Assembly: GCA_003490025.1 (NCBI GenBank)
Contig: DNJC01000006.1
Coordinates: 143,727 to 207,726 of the forward strand
Direction: 5' to 3'
DNA from: Geobacter sp.
GTDB lineage: Bacteria; Desulfobacterota; Desulfuromonadia; Geobacterales; Geobacteraceae
Length of the DNA: 64,000 nucleotides
Positions within the stretch are counted from its first letter, which is position 1, and each line of letters opens with the position of its first letter. A program made the position numbers and the translations under genes. Positions 1-9,864 of this stretch are shown in pieces. The notes under the pieces were generated by a model, which did no database searches, was not told the DNA's origin, and saw nothing but the letters and a program-made list of their open reading frames with translations.

Positions 1-1235
1 ACGGCTACAAGGAAGAGGAACTCGGCTGCCTGAACTCGATGCCGTTTCGCCTGGAACAGGACGAAAAGGACGTCTACGTGGTCTCCTTCCGCGAGAAGCG
101 ACCGTTCCTGGTGAACGACGTGGAAATGGATCCGGAACTCGTGGGCGACAGGACCCTGGCCTGCGCCAAGATGACCGGCACCAGGGCCTTCATCTGCTGT
201 CCCATCGTCACCGAGGGGGCGTCGCTCGGCGTTTTGACCGTCGAGAACGTGAAAGCCAAGAGGCCGCTCGTGGAACGGGACATCAGCCTCATCATGGGGA
301 CCGCCTCGGTGATCGGGATCAGCATCCGCAACTGCGAACTGATCGGGGCGCTGGAGGAGTCGATGCAGGAACTCGAGGTGCGGGTGGCGAAGCGGACCGA
401 GGACCTGGAAAAGAGCAGGCGCAAGATCGAGCTGCAGCACGAGGAGCTGGCGAGGACGTACTTCGAGCTGGAGGAGACGACGGCGCAAAGGCTGCTGGCG
501 CTCGAGGAGCTGGGCCGGAAGGAGCGGATGCTGTTGCAGCAAAACCGGCTCGCAGCGCTCGGGGAGATGATCAGCAACATCGCGCACCAGTGGCGCCAGC
601 CGCTCAACGAACTGGGGCTGATCGTGCAGGAGTTGCCGGTCATGTACGACCTGGGGAACTTCACCAGGGAGTACCTGCGGGAGAGCGTCGCCAAGTTCAT
701 GAAAGTGTTGGGCCACACCTCGAGGACCATCGACGATTTCAGGAACTTCTTCCGGCCCGACAAGGAGGCGGTGTCGTTCCGCGTCAGGGAGGTGGTGGAA
801 AGGACGCTGTCGCTGGTCTCGGAGAGTTTCCGGCATCTCCGGATAAACGTGCTGGTACGCTCGGAAGGTGACCCGGTGATCACGGGGCACCCCAACGAGT
901 TCTCCCAGGCCGTGCTCAACATCCTCTTCAACGCGCGGGACGCCTTCATCGACAGGAAGGTGCAGGAACGCGAGATCGAGATCGACATCTTCAACGAGGG
1001 GGACGCGGCGGTGGTGACCATCCGCGACAACGCAGGGGGGATAGAGGAGTCGATCCTGGAGAAGATCTTCGATCCCTACTTCACCACCAGGGGGCCCGAG
1101 CAGGGGACCGGCCTGGGTCTTTACATGTCCAAGATGATCATAGAGAAGAACATTCCAGGCACGCTTTCAGTGCGCAACAGGGAGAAGGGAGCGGAATTCC
1201 GCATCGATGTGCGGGCGGACAGTCAGCCGGGCTAA
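1..1235 (+). CDS. GAF-domain sensor histidine kinase, 5' end cut by window
   Basis: The reading frame is open from base 3, so the gene starts upstream of the window; the internal ATG at 39 is not the likely start. The visible part begins inside a GAF domain (to about residue 110 of the visible protein). A coiled coil with a heptad-like Glu/Lys pattern follows (about 115-180), then a HisKA-type phosphoacceptor helix with the histidine in NIAHQWRQPL, then a HATPase domain with an N-box (NILFNARDA) and G-boxes (DNAGG, GTGLGL). It has no receiver domain, so it probably phosphorylates a separate receiver such as the one at 1440. Its kinase core closely resembles that of the 1043-residue kinase at 3459, suggesting local duplication. 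The signal it senses cannot be told from the sequence. Confidence 0.9.
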   Translation, partial: GYKEEELGCLNSMPFRLEQDEKDVYVVSFREKRPFLVNDVEMDPELVGDRTLACAKMTGTRAFICCPIVTEGASLGVLTVENVKAKRPLVERDISLIMGTASVIGISIRNCELIGALEESMQELEVRVAKRTEDLEKSRRKIELQHEELARTYFELEETTAQRLLALEELGRKERMLLQQNRLAALGEMISNIAHQWRQPLNELGLIVQELPVMYDLGNFTREYLRESVAKFMKVLGHTSRTIDDFRNFFRPDKEAVSFRVREVVERTLSLVSESFRHLRINVLVRSEGDPVITGHPNEFSQAVLNILFNARDAFIDRKVQEREIEIDIFNEGDAAVVTIRDNAGGIEESILEKIFDPYFTTRGPEQGTGLGLYMSKMIIEKNIPGTLSVRNREKGAEFRIDVRADSQPG

Positions 1236-1345
1236 CTTCAAAAGATCAGCACCTTGAATCGTTGACAAGGTACCGGCGGAGGCTAGAATAAGTGAAAATT
1301 AATTTTTACTTATTCGCTCTCCATGTCGCTGCTGCAAGACACAAA

Positions 1346-1395
1346 CGGCCGAGCTGCCGAGTAAAGTACTTTGGCAGACCCGGCCGCTCTTTTTT
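1346..1395 (+). terminator. Rho-independent terminator or attenuator
   Basis: The arms CGGCCGAGCTGCC (1346-1358) and GGCAGACCCGGCCG (1373-1386) pair with a short internal mismatch. The loop can extend the stem through AGTA/TACT. A run of T follows at 1390-1395. It lies 110 bases after the kinase stop and 45 bases before the receiver gene, so it could end the upstream transcript or act as a leader attenuator. Confidence 0.6.
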
Positions 1396-1439
1396 GCCTC
1401 CAAGTTGACCCTGAAGGACCAAATCCGCGGAGAAAGACG

Positions 1440-1835
1440 ATGGCAGAGTCGTACATCCTGCTTGTTGAAGACAACCCTGACGATGCCTTTCTGGCCACCC
1501 GCATCATAGGGAAGGTCTGCCCGGAGAAGGTACTTCTGGCAAGGGACGGGGAGGAGGCAATAGAGCTGTTGCATCGTATGACTCAGGATCAAAGCTACAA
1601 GCAGATCAGACTGGTGCTTCTCGACCTGAAGCTTCCCAAGATCAGCGGGCTGGAGGTCCTCCAGGCCATCAGGAGCAGCGACGAACTCCGCTTTCTCTTC
1701 GTGGTCGTGCTTACCTCCTCGGACAACGACCTCGACCAGGAAAGATGCTGGGAACTAGGCGTGCTCGATTACATCTTCAAGCCTATGGCAGCGGAACGGC
1801 TGCAGAGCGTGCTGCTCCGCTGCGGGAGGGGGTGA
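1440..1835 (+). CDS. Single-domain response regulator (CheY/Rcp1-like)
   Basis: The 131-residue protein is a lone receiver domain. It starts with the acidic pocket LLVEDNPDDA, has the phosphoacceptor Asp in LLDLKLPK, Thr in VVLTSS and Lys in FKPM. There is no output domain. The EDNPDD start is typical of the Rcp1 subgroup that partners phytochrome-like kinases. I chose the ATG at 1440 because an AGAAAGACG sequence precedes it and because earlier in-frame codons run through the terminator hairpin. The stop lies directly before the start of the next gene, so the two are co-transcribed. It probably works as a phosphorelay intermediate or protein-binding regulator. Confidence 0.85.
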   Translation: MAESYILLVEDNPDDAFLATRIIGKVCPEKVLLARDGEEAIELLHRMTQDQSYKQIRLVLLDLKLPKISGLEVLQAIRSSDELRFLFVVVLTSSDNDLDQERCWELGVLDYIFKPMAAERLQSVLLRCGRG

Positions 1836-3452
1836 ATGCAAGAACCACCGGCTGACAGGCGCGGCCAGGGGGCACTGCCGCGCGGCATGGGGGGCATCGC
1901 GCTCCTCTACGTCGAAGACGAGGCCGACGCGCGCAGCATGGTCGCGAAGATGATCGCCATGAATTACCCGGGCCTCGCCATCTACAGCGCGGAAAACGGC
2001 GCCGCCGGGCTTCGGATGTACGCCGAGCACGTCCCCGACATCGTCATGACGGACATAAACATGCCCGTCATGGACGGCATCCGGATGTCGCGGGAGATAA
2101 GGAACCTGAATCCGGACGCGCGCATCATCGCGGTAACCGCACACTCCGACACTTCCTACCTGTTGAGCGCAATAGAAATCGGCATCCACAACTACGTGCT
2201 CAAGCCCCTCAACTACCAGGAACTCTTCTCCGTGATGGACAAGGTCCTGGAAGAGATCGTGCTGAAGCGACTGGTCGAAGAGCAGAACCGGCGCATATCT
2301 GAGAGCGAGAGGCAGCTCTCCGCTGCCCAGCGGATCGCCCACCTGGGGAGCTGGCAAAGACACCTTCCAAGCGGCGAGATGCAGTGGTCCGACGAGATGT
2401 TCCGCATCTGCGGAGTCGAACCGGGCGCGCTGCCGAGCACCTACCTTTCCTTCCTGGAACTATTCCTCCCCGAGGACCGTGAAAAGATCGAAGAGGCCAT
2501 GCGCGACGCCCTGGCCGTCGAGAAGCCGCAGACGCACCACTTCTGCCGCGTGCTCCGGCCGGACGGGAGCGTCAGGATGGTGCGTATCGAGGCGGAACTC
2601 CTCCCGGACCAGAAGGGGAGGGCAGAGTCGGTGGTCGGCACCTGCCACGATGTCACCGAGTTGAAGGAGGCGGAGGAACAGGTCCGCTCCCTGACGGAAG
2701 GGCTGGAGAGGCGTGTGGTCCAGCGCACCTCGCTGCTGCAGACCACGGTGAGCGAGCTGGAGAGCTTCAGCTATTTCGTGTCGCACGACCTGCGCGCACC
2801 GGTGGCCCGCCTGGAGGGGTTCTGCCGGGCGCTTATCGAGGACTGCGGCGTCTGCGGCAACCCCTCCTGCAGGCAGTACGCCGAGCGCTCCGAGGGAGTG
2901 GTGCGGCAGATCAAGCTGATCATGGACGCCTTCAGCAGCCTGACGCACTATGCGAGGTGCGCCCTCGCCATACAGGAGGTCGACCTGAGCGCCGTCGCCC
3001 GGAACGTCGCCGAGCACCTGGGGCATGAGGAGCCGGGGCGGAAAGTCGAATTCATCATCGCCGGCGGGATCCGCGTGCAAGGGGACGCGACCCTTTTGCG
3101 CACCGCCATGGAGCACCTGCTCGGCAACGCCTGGAAGTTCACCTCCAAAAGGGAGCGGGGGGTGATCGAGTTCGGGCGTATGGAGAAGGAGGGGGCGACG
3201 GCCTTCTTCGTTAGGGACAACGGCGCCGGCTTCAACATGAAGTACGCCGACAAGCTGTTCAAGCCGTTCCAGACCATCCACACCCCGGGCGAATACCCCG
3301 GCGGGACAGGCATCGGACTCGCCATGGTGCACAGCATCGTTCTCAGGCACGGAGGGCGGATCTGGGCGGAAGGGGAGGTGGACCGGGGGGCGACCTTCAT
3401 CTTCACCCTGGAACAGAACCCGGAATCGGGAAGTTACCTGAAGGAGGGGTGA
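1836..3452 (+). CDS. Hybrid protein: receiver - PAS - histidine kinase
   Basis: 538 residues. The N-terminal receiver (about 20-140) carries LYVEDEAD and the phosphoacceptor in MTDINMPVMDG. A PAS domain of PAS_3 type with PAC segment follows (about 165-285). Then comes a coiled coil and a HisKA domain with the histidine in FVSHDLRAPV, and a C-terminal HATPase domain (N-box LLGNAWKF, G-boxes DNGAGF and GTGIGL). The receiver comes before the kinase, so the kinase may be controlled by phosphorylation from an upstream kinase. The ATG follows the previous stop directly, with GGGAGGGGG as ribosome site. It is cytoplasmic, with no membrane segment. The receiver is very similar to that of the gene at 6592. 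Confidence 0.88.
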   Translation: MQEPPADRRGQGALPRGMGGIALLYVEDEADARSMVAKMIAMNYPGLAIYSAENGAAGLRMYAEHVPDIVMTDINMPVMDGIRMSREIRNLNPDARIIAVTAHSDTSYLLSAIEIGIHNYVLKPLNYQELFSVMDKVLEEIVLKRLVEEQNRRISESERQLSAAQRIAHLGSWQRHLPSGEMQWSDEMFRICGVEPGALPSTYLSFLELFLPEDREKIEEAMRDALAVEKPQTHHFCRVLRPDGSVRMVRIEAELLPDQKGRAESVVGTCHDVTELKEAEEQVRSLTEGLERRVVQRTSLLQTTVSELESFSYFVSHDLRAPVARLEGFCRALIEDCGVCGNPSCRQYAERSEGVVRQIKLIMDAFSSLTHYARCALAIQEVDLSAVARNVAEHLGHEEPGRKVEFIIAGGIRVQGDATLLRTAMEHLLGNAWKFTSKRERGVIEFGRMEKEGATAFFVRDNGAGFNMKYADKLFKPFQTIHTPGEYPGGTGIGLAMVHSIVLRHGGRIWAEGEVDRGATFIFTLEQNPESGSYLKEG

Positions 3453-3458
3453 AAGGCG

Positions 3459-6400
3459 ATGTCCGAGGGAGCAGGCACAACACCTACCCGTGCCGAAGAG
3501 GCGATGGCCCACCTGGCCGCCATCGTCAACTCGTCGGACGACGCCATTTGGAGCCGCACGCCGCAGGGTATCATCACCAGTTGGAACAGGGGGGCAGAGA
3601 GGCTTTTCGGATACGGTGCAGCCGAGGCCGTGGGACGCCACATATCGTTCATCGTCCCGCAAGACCGCCAGGAAGAACTGCAGCGACAGGATGAAAGCGT
3701 CCTGCGGGGGGGGCAGGTCAAAAACCGCGACACGGTCAGGATCTCCAAGGACGGCAGGGAGATCAACATATCCCTCACATTGTCCCCCATCCTCGACAAA
3801 GACGGCGCAATGATCGGAATTTCAGGCATCGCCCGCGACAACTCGGAGCGGCTGCGGATGGAGCGGCTTTTGCGCGAAAGCGAGGCGCGCTACCGCACAC
3901 TGGTCGAGATGGCGCCGGACGCAGTGTTCGTGCACCAGGACGGCCGCTTCGTCTACGCCAACTGCGCAGCACTCGGCATCCACGGAGCCCGCAGCCATTC
4001 GGAACTGCAAAAGCACTCCTTCTATGACCTGCTCCACCCGGGGGATCGGGAGCCGATGACGGCGAAGATCCGTGAACTCGTCGAGGGGGTGGCGGTGGCG
4101 TCCCTCGAATACAGGCTCCTGCGGCTGAACGGGGAAGAGCTGACCCTGGAAAGCTCCTCGACCCTCATCAATTACCAGGGGAGGCCCTCCATCCAGGTCA
4201 TCGCCCGCGACGTCACGCAGCGAAAGGCCATCGAGCGCGAGCGCGAACAAATGCTGGAGGAACTGGCCTTCCAGAGGACCCGTTTCGAGACGGTGCTGCA
4301 GCAGATGCCGGTAGGGGTGCTGGTCGCCGAAGCGCCGTCAGGGAAGGTGGTCTACCAAAACGACCTGTCACGGGAGATATTTCGCCAGGAACCAGGCGAG
4401 GTGAAAGATATCGGCGATTACCACCGCTGTGAGCTGTACGGGATGGACGGCACACCGCTTGCCACCGAGCATTACCCGCTGGTGCGGGCTCTGCAGCAGG
4501 GGGAAACGGTGATCGGGGAGGAGTACAAGATCCTGCGCGGTGACGGCACCTCCGGCTATGTCAGCGTCAACGCCATCCCGATCAGGGACGTCTCCGGCGA
4601 GATCGTTTCGGGGCTCGTCTCGTTCAGCGACATCACCCAGAGCAAGGGGGCGCTGAAGGCCCTGTCGGAGAGCGAGGAGCGTTTGACGCTGGCCCTCGAT
4701 GCGGCCGGGATGGGCTCCTGCGATATGGACGTGGAGACGGGCGCCGGGTTCTGGTCACGCAGCCACTTCACTCTTCTCGGGTACGCCGCGCCCGAGGATG
4801 CGTCGGCGCCCGCCAGCGTCGGCGACTGGCAGAACCGCATCCTTGCGGAGGACCGGGAGGAGGTGCTCCGGGCGCTGGACCGGGCAAGGTCGGAAAACTC
4901 CTTTTTCCGATCGGAACACCGCATCGTCAGGGTCGACAACGAAATGACCGTCTGGGTAAACGTCATGGGACGCTTTATCTGTGACCCGTCGGGCGCCCCC
5001 TGCCGTTTCATCGGCGTCGTCTTCGACGTCACTGAACGCAAGGCGGTCGAAGAGGCGCTGCGGCGCAGCGAAAAGCGCTTCCGCATGATGGCCGACTCCA
5101 TGCCGCAGATCGTCTGGACCGCGGAATCGACCGGCTCCTTCGATTACTTCAACGCCCATTTCGAAAACTACACCGGCCTCGACCGCGAAAAGGAATCCGC
5201 CCTGCTGCGAGACCCGGAGAAGACCATGATCCGCGTGGTCCATCCTGACGACGTCGCCGGGAACATCGAGGCCTGGTTCAACGCCGTCAGCTCCGGCGCC
5301 TTATTCCAGTACGAAAGCCGCATCCGCAGGCGCGACGGAATGTACCGCTGGCACCTGAGCCGCGCCAAGGCCGAGCGGGACGATGAGGGGGAGATCGTCA
5401 AGTGGTACGGCACCTCCACCGACATCCACGACCTGAGGGAAATGCAGGAGAAATTGAGGGCCAACGAAGCGACCCTCAAGCTCGCCGTCGAGACGACCGA
5501 ACTCGGGATCTTCGACCTCGATCTCGTGTCCGGCAAGGGAGAGTGGTCCGACATCGCCAAGCGGCACTACGGCCTCGGCCCGGAAGCCGAGGTGGATCTT
5601 GAAGTCGTCATGTCCGGAGTGCACCAAGAGGACCGGGAACGGATGGAGAGGATCGTCGGCGAAGCCCTGTCCTCCAGGGGAGATGCGGCGTACAGCGCCG
5701 ACTACAGGTCCATCGGGATCTCCGACGGCAAGGAGCGCTGGCTCAGCATGCGCGCGCGGGTATCCTGCGACAAGGAAGGGGCGCCGGTACGGCTGGTCGG
5801 CGCCTGCCTGAACATCACCGAGGCGGTGCAGGCCCAGAACGCGCTCAAGGAGGAGATGACGGAGCGCCTGCGGGCGGTGGAGGATCTGCGCAGGCAGGAA
5901 CAGTTGCTGATCAGGCAGGGGCGATTCGCCGCCATGGGCGAGATGATCGGGAACATCGCGCACCAGTGGCGCCAGCCCCTGAATACCCTCGGACTGATCG
6001 TCCAGGAACTCCCGACCTTCTACGAGCGCGACCTCTTCTCGAAGGAATACCTGGAGGGGAGCGTGACCCGTGCCATGCAGGTGATCAACTACATGTCTCA
6101 GACCATCGACGGGTTCAGGAACTTCTTCGGCCCCGAGAAGGAGAAGCAGACATTCCAGGCGGGCGAACTGCTGGAAAAGACAGTCGGAATTCTGGACGCC
6201 GCCTTCGCGGAGCTGAAGCTGATGCTGGAGGTGCGGGCCGAACCGGAGGTCGCCGTGTACGGCTCGCCCAACGAGTACTCCCAGGTGATACTGAACATCC
6301 TTATGAACGCGAAGGACGCCCTTTTGGAGCGAAAGGTGGCGGAGCCCAAGGTCGTGGTGAGGCTTTTCAAGGAAGGGGAGCGCTCCGTCCTTACCGTCAC

Positions 6401-6590
6401 GGACAACGCCGGCGGCATAGCGCCGGAGATCATGGAGAGGATCTTCGATCCCTACTTCACGACCAAGGGGCCGGACAAGGGAACCGGCATCGGGCTGTTC
6501 ATGTCCAAGACGATCATAGAGAAGAACATGGGCGGAACCCTCTCCGTGCGCAACACCGGGGACGGGGCCGAGTTCCGCATCGAGGTCTGA
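3459..6590 (+). CDS. Six-PAS sensor histidine kinase
   Basis: 1043 residues with no membrane segment. Six PAS/PAC units can be read at about 20-125, 135-255, 265-385, 395-520, 525-650 and 655-780. A coiled coil leads into a HisKA domain with the histidine in NIAHQWRQPL and a HATPase domain ending in GTGIGL. The first PAS starts SSDDAIWS, as in many redox or ligand-sensing PAS kinases, but no cofactor-binding residue can be assigned. It begins 6 bases after the previous stop behind AAGGAGG, so it is translated in the same operon. The kinase core is a near copy of the one in the truncated gene at 1-1235. Confidence 0.9.
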   Translation: MSEGAGTTPTRAEEAMAHLAAIVNSSDDAIWSRTPQGIITSWNRGAERLFGYGAAEAVGRHISFIVPQDRQEELQRQDESVLRGGQVKNRDTVRISKDGREINISLTLSPILDKDGAMIGISGIARDNSERLRMERLLRESEARYRTLVEMAPDAVFVHQDGRFVYANCAALGIHGARSHSELQKHSFYDLLHPGDREPMTAKIRELVEGVAVASLEYRLLRLNGEELTLESSSTLINYQGRPSIQVIARDVTQRKAIEREREQMLEELAFQRTRFETVLQQMPVGVLVAEAPSGKVVYQNDLSREIFRQEPGEVKDIGDYHRCELYGMDGTPLATEHYPLVRALQQGETVIGEEYKILRGDGTSGYVSVNAIPIRDVSGEIVSGLVSFSDITQSKGALKALSESEERLTLALDAAGMGSCDMDVETGAGFWSRSHFTLLGYAAPEDASAPASVGDWQNRILAEDREEVLRALDRARSENSFFRSEHRIVRVDNEMTVWVNVMGRFICDPSGAPCRFIGVVFDVTERKAVEEALRRSEKRFRMMADSMPQIVWTAESTGSFDYFNAHFENYTGLDREKESALLRDPEKTMIRVVHPDDVAGNIEAWFNAVSSGALFQYESRIRRRDGMYRWHLSRAKAERDDEGEIVKWYGTSTDIHDLREMQEKLRANEATLKLAVETTELGIFDLDLVSGKGEWSDIAKRHYGLGPEAEVDLEVVMSGVHQEDRERMERIVGEALSSRGDAAYSADYRSIGISDGKERWLSMRARVSCDKEGAPVRLVGACLNITEAVQAQNALKEEMTERLRAVEDLRRQEQLLIRQGRFAAMGEMIGNIAHQWRQPLNTLGLIVQELPTFYERDLFSKEYLEGSVTRAMQVINYMSQTIDGFRNFFGPEKEKQTFQAGELLEKTVGILDAAFAELKLMLEVRAEPEVAVYGSPNEYSQVILNILMNAKDALLERKVAEPKVVVRLFKEGERSVLTVTDNAGGIAPEIMERIFDPYFTTKGPDKGTGIGLFMSKTIIEKNMGGTLSVRNTGDGAEFRIEV

Positions 6591-6591
6591 C

Positions 6592-9453
6592 ATGGAATCT
6601 ACCTATCCGCTCAAGGATGTGGCGCTGCTCCTTGTCGAGGACGAAATAGAGGCGCGGGACATGCTGGGCAGGATGCTTGCCATGAACTACCCGGGGCTCA
6701 GGATCTACGTGGCCGACGACGGTCTCTCCGGGCTGGAGATCTTCAACGAACTGAGGCCGGAGATCGTGGTCACCGATATCAACATGCCCCGGATGAACGG
6801 GATCGCCATGGCGCGCGAGATCAAGGAGGTGGATCCCGAGGCGACCATTGTGGCGGTCACCGCCCACAGCGAGACTTCCTACCTTCTGAACGCCATCGAG
6901 ATCGGGATGGATCACTACGTGCTGAAGCCGGTCAACTACCCGGAGCTTTTCCGCGTGCTGGACATGATCTGGGAGAAGCTCGCGCTGCGAAGGCTCGTGG
7001 CCGTGCAGGTGGAAAGGATCAGGCAGCGGGAACAGCAGCTCTCGCAGGCGGAGAGCATCACCCACCTGGGGAGCTGGGAGTACCACCCGGCCACCGGCGA
7101 CGCGGTCTGGTCGGACGAGATGTACCACATCCTCGGGCTCGATCCGGAGAACGTCCCGGCAAGCTACGGGAACCTTTTGGAGCGGGTGCACCCGGGGGAC
7201 CGCGAGGCATTCGAGAAGTCGGTGCAGCAGGCCAGGGAACCCTCGGAGGGTGCGGCTCCCCACTACTACCGCATCGTGCGCCCCGACGGCTCCACGCGTA
7301 TCGTACGCGGGCAGCTCAAGACGGTGGTCGATGCCGGCGGCAACATCTCCCTCATCGGAACCAGCCACGACGTCACCGAGCTGAAGTGGGCCGAGGCTGC
7401 GCTTCGAGCCTCCGAACAGCGCTTCTTCAAGATCTTCCAGGCGACCCCCGACCTTCTCTGCATCACCAGCGTCAAGGACGGGACCATATCCGAGGTGAAC
7501 GAGGCGTTCCTGGAAACCCTGGAATTCGGCAGGGACGAGGTGGTCGGCAGGCCCGCCACCGACATCTGCTTCTGGGCCGATGCCGACCAGTGCGCCCGGG
7601 TGCTGAACGCGGTGCAGGAAAAGGAGGTCGTACGGGATATCGAGGTGCGCCTGGCGGCGAAGGGGGGAAGGGTGCTGACCGTGCTGACCTCTGCGGACTC
7701 GATCGAGATCAACGGCAACCCGTACCTCTTGACCCTTTTCAAGGACATCACGGAGCGAAAGAGGCTGGAGGAGGACCGCGCCAGGCTGGCGGCGATCGTG
7801 GAATCGTCCGACGACGCCATAATGGCGGTAGGGCCCGACGGAACCGTCACCAGCTGGAACGCCGGTGCCGAGAAGATGTTCGGCTATGCCGCGCGCGACA
7901 TGATGGGGGTGCACATCTCCTTCCTGGTGTCGCCGGACAGAACGGAAGAGATGGCGAGGCTGCACGAGGGGATCCGCAGCGACGGCGAGGTGACCCACTG
8001 CGAGCTGGTGCATGTCGACAAAGGGGGGAGAAAGGTCTACGTCTCCCTCACCATGTCCCCGATCAGGAACACCGACGGCATGATTGTCGGCACCTCCTGC
8101 ATCGCGCGCGACGTCACCGCGCGGACCCAGATGGAGGAGATCATCAAGCACCAGGCCCAGCACGACACGCTGACCGACCTCCCGAACCGGAAGCTTTTCA
8201 ACGACTTTCTGGCGCTGGAACTGGCACAGGCGCGCCGCAACCGCAAGAGCCTCGCCGTGCTGTACATGGACCTCGACCATTTCAAGCAGATAAACGACAC
8301 CCTGGGGCACGGCGCCGGGGACCTGCTGCTGCAGTCTGTGGCCCAGAGGCTGAAGAGGTGCGTGCGCGAGTCGGACACGGTGGCGCGGATCGGCGGCGAC
8401 GAGTTCAACGTCCTCATGCCGGACCTGGCGCAAAGCGACGACGTGGGGGCCGTGGTGGGGAAGATAATGGGGGTCTTCCGCACCCCCTTCCTCCTGGACG
8501 GGGTGGAGGTGCACGCGACTACGAGCATCGGCATCAGCATGTTCCCGGACGACGGCGACAGCTGCGCCGACCTGCTGGAGAAGGCCGACGGCGCCATGTA
8601 CGTGGCCAAGCAGAGCGAGGGTACCAGCTACCAGTTCTACAACGCCGAGATCAACGCCCGCACGGTGAACCGCCAGACGATGGAGCGGAGCCTGCGCGAG
8701 GCCGTGCTCAAGGGGGAGCTGGAACTCGTGTACCAGCCGCTTTTGCACATCGGCTCCGGCCGGATCGTGGCGGCCGAGGCGCTGTTGCGCTGGCACCACC
8801 CGCAGCAGGGGGTGCTGCTGCCGTCCGACTTCCTGGCGGTCGCCGAGGAGACAGGCGCCATCGTTGCCATGGGGGAGTGGGTGATGTTCCACGCCTGCGC
8901 CCAGATGAAACAGTGGCGGGAGAAGGGGCTCGACCTCTGCGTGGCCGTGAACCTCTCCAACCGTGAGTTCCACCAGCCGAACCTGATCGAGCTTACCGCC
9001 CGCGCGCTGGCGGAGACCGGCCTCGATCCCTCCTCGCTCGAACTCGACATCACTGAGAAGGCGATCATGGAGAACCCCGACTTCTCCATCAGGAACATGC
9101 GCAGACTGACCGAGCTGGGGGTCGCCTTTTCCGTGGACGACTTCGGGATCGGCTCCTCGTCGCTGCAGAGGATCAAGCAGCTCCCGATCGGGAAGCTGAA
9201 GATAGACCGCAGCTTCATCAAGGGGATACTGACGCAGCAAAACGACCTGGACGTGGTGACCGCCGTCATCTGCATGTCCCACAGCCTGAAGATGAAGGTG
9301 AACGCGGTCGGGGTGGAGTCGATGGAGCAGTTCACGCTGATGCGCAACTACGGCTGCGACGAGGTCCAGGGGGAGCTGATCAGCGGGCCCCTTCCCGCCG
9401 CGGAATTCGAGCGGCTGGTGCTAAAGGGAGGGTCTGGTCATCATGCCCTTTGA
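6592..9453 (+). CDS. Receiver - triple PAS - GGDEF - EAL c-di-GMP enzyme
   Basis: 953 residues. The receiver (about 8-125, MTDINMPRMNG-like site in VTDINMPRMNG) is followed by three PAS domains (about 140-265, 270-390, 395-520). Next is a GGDEF domain with intact RIGGDEF signature (about 525-690), then an EAL domain (about 695-945) with intact AAEALLRW, DITEKA and DDFGIG motifs. Both diguanylate cyclase and phosphodiesterase activity are therefore possible. The receiver makes it the most likely output of the phosphorelay formed by the upstream kinases. It starts one base after the previous stop. The last bases overlap no other supported gene. Confidence 0.92.
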   Translation: MESTYPLKDVALLLVEDEIEARDMLGRMLAMNYPGLRIYVADDGLSGLEIFNELRPEIVVTDINMPRMNGIAMAREIKEVDPEATIVAVTAHSETSYLLNAIEIGMDHYVLKPVNYPELFRVLDMIWEKLALRRLVAVQVERIRQREQQLSQAESITHLGSWEYHPATGDAVWSDEMYHILGLDPENVPASYGNLLERVHPGDREAFEKSVQQAREPSEGAAPHYYRIVRPDGSTRIVRGQLKTVVDAGGNISLIGTSHDVTELKWAEAALRASEQRFFKIFQATPDLLCITSVKDGTISEVNEAFLETLEFGRDEVVGRPATDICFWADADQCARVLNAVQEKEVVRDIEVRLAAKGGRVLTVLTSADSIEINGNPYLLTLFKDITERKRLEEDRARLAAIVESSDDAIMAVGPDGTVTSWNAGAEKMFGYAARDMMGVHISFLVSPDRTEEMARLHEGIRSDGEVTHCELVHVDKGGRKVYVSLTMSPIRNTDGMIVGTSCIARDVTARTQMEEIIKHQAQHDTLTDLPNRKLFNDFLALELAQARRNRKSLAVLYMDLDHFKQINDTLGHGAGDLLLQSVAQRLKRCVRESDTVARIGGDEFNVLMPDLAQSDDVGAVVGKIMGVFRTPFLLDGVEVHATTSIGISMFPDDGDSCADLLEKADGAMYVAKQSEGTSYQFYNAEINARTVNRQTMERSLREAVLKGELELVYQPLLHIGSGRIVAAEALLRWHHPQQGVLLPSDFLAVAEETGAIVAMGEWVMFHACAQMKQWREKGLDLCVAVNLSNREFHQPNLIELTARALAETGLDPSSLELDITEKAIMENPDFSIRNMRRLTELGVAFSVDDFGIGSSSLQRIKQLPIGKLKIDRSFIKGILTQQNDLDVVTAVICMSHSLKMKVNAVGVESMEQFTLMRNYGCDEVQGELISGPLPAAEFERLVLKGGSGHHAL

Positions 9454-9558
9454 CAGGAAGAAAGACGCCGCGCTCTACTGCCGGCTCGGCTTGAGAAGCG
9501 CGGTGCATCCCGGCGAGACGGCGCTCTGCCACGCGGCCGGTACGCCCGTGAGCGGCGC

Positions 9559-9864
9559 TCACTTTCCGAAGGCACGCAGGAATCGCGGCAGCAGCAGGGG
9601 GTTGTCGCATTCGATGGCGCCGGACAGGAAATCCATGATCCCGGGGCGGTAGCCGTCGTACCAGATCCTGCCGAACATTTCGGCGCTTGTCCTGCAGTAG
9701 CAGTCAACCGCCAGAGCCGTTTCATCTCTCGTCACCGAGTAAGATTCAGCGTCCACTACGACAGTCGCAGCAGCGTCTCCCACGACGAACCGAAAGGATT
9801 TCCTCTGCGTAAAGATCCCCTTGCAGAACGAAGACTCCATCTCCCTGATAATTCCATCCAGCAT
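9559..9864 (-). CDS. SCP2-like sterol/lipid-binding domain protein
   Basis: The 101-residue protein resembles the SCP-2 fold as seen in small bacterial lipid-carrier proteins. It has a core of beta strands (SFRFVVGD, YSVTRDE) and a C-terminal segment GIMDFLSGAIECDNPLLLP, typical of how SCP-2 domains end. I chose the start at 9864, where GGAG lies 9 bases upstream. An extended frame to 9993 exists but lacks a ribosome site and begins with low-similarity sequence. It is divergent from the acyl-CoA synthetase at 10125, and the neighbourhood suggests a role in acyl-chain or lipid handling. Its exact ligand is unknown. Confidence 0.65.
   Translation of the reverse strand: MLDGIIREMESSFCKGIFTQRKSFRFVVGDAAATVVVDAESYSVTRDETALAVDCYCRTSAEMFGRIWYDGYRPGIMDFLSGAIECDNPLLLPRFLRAFGK

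Noticed and set aside
1321..1440. c-di-GMP (GEMM) riboswitch before the receiver gene
   Set aside because: The hairpin resembles terminators found after such riboswitches in Geobacter, but the conserved GEMM core (GACGCAAAG and GGCAAACC) is absent.
6514..9282. 922-codon open frame on the minus strand
   Set aside because: Antisense of the GGDEF-EAL gene, with no recognisable domain and strongly biased composition.
9443..9652. 69-codon plus-strand frame after the GGDEF-EAL gene
   Set aside because: It overlaps the SCP2-like gene on the other strand, which has a better ribosome site and family resemblance.
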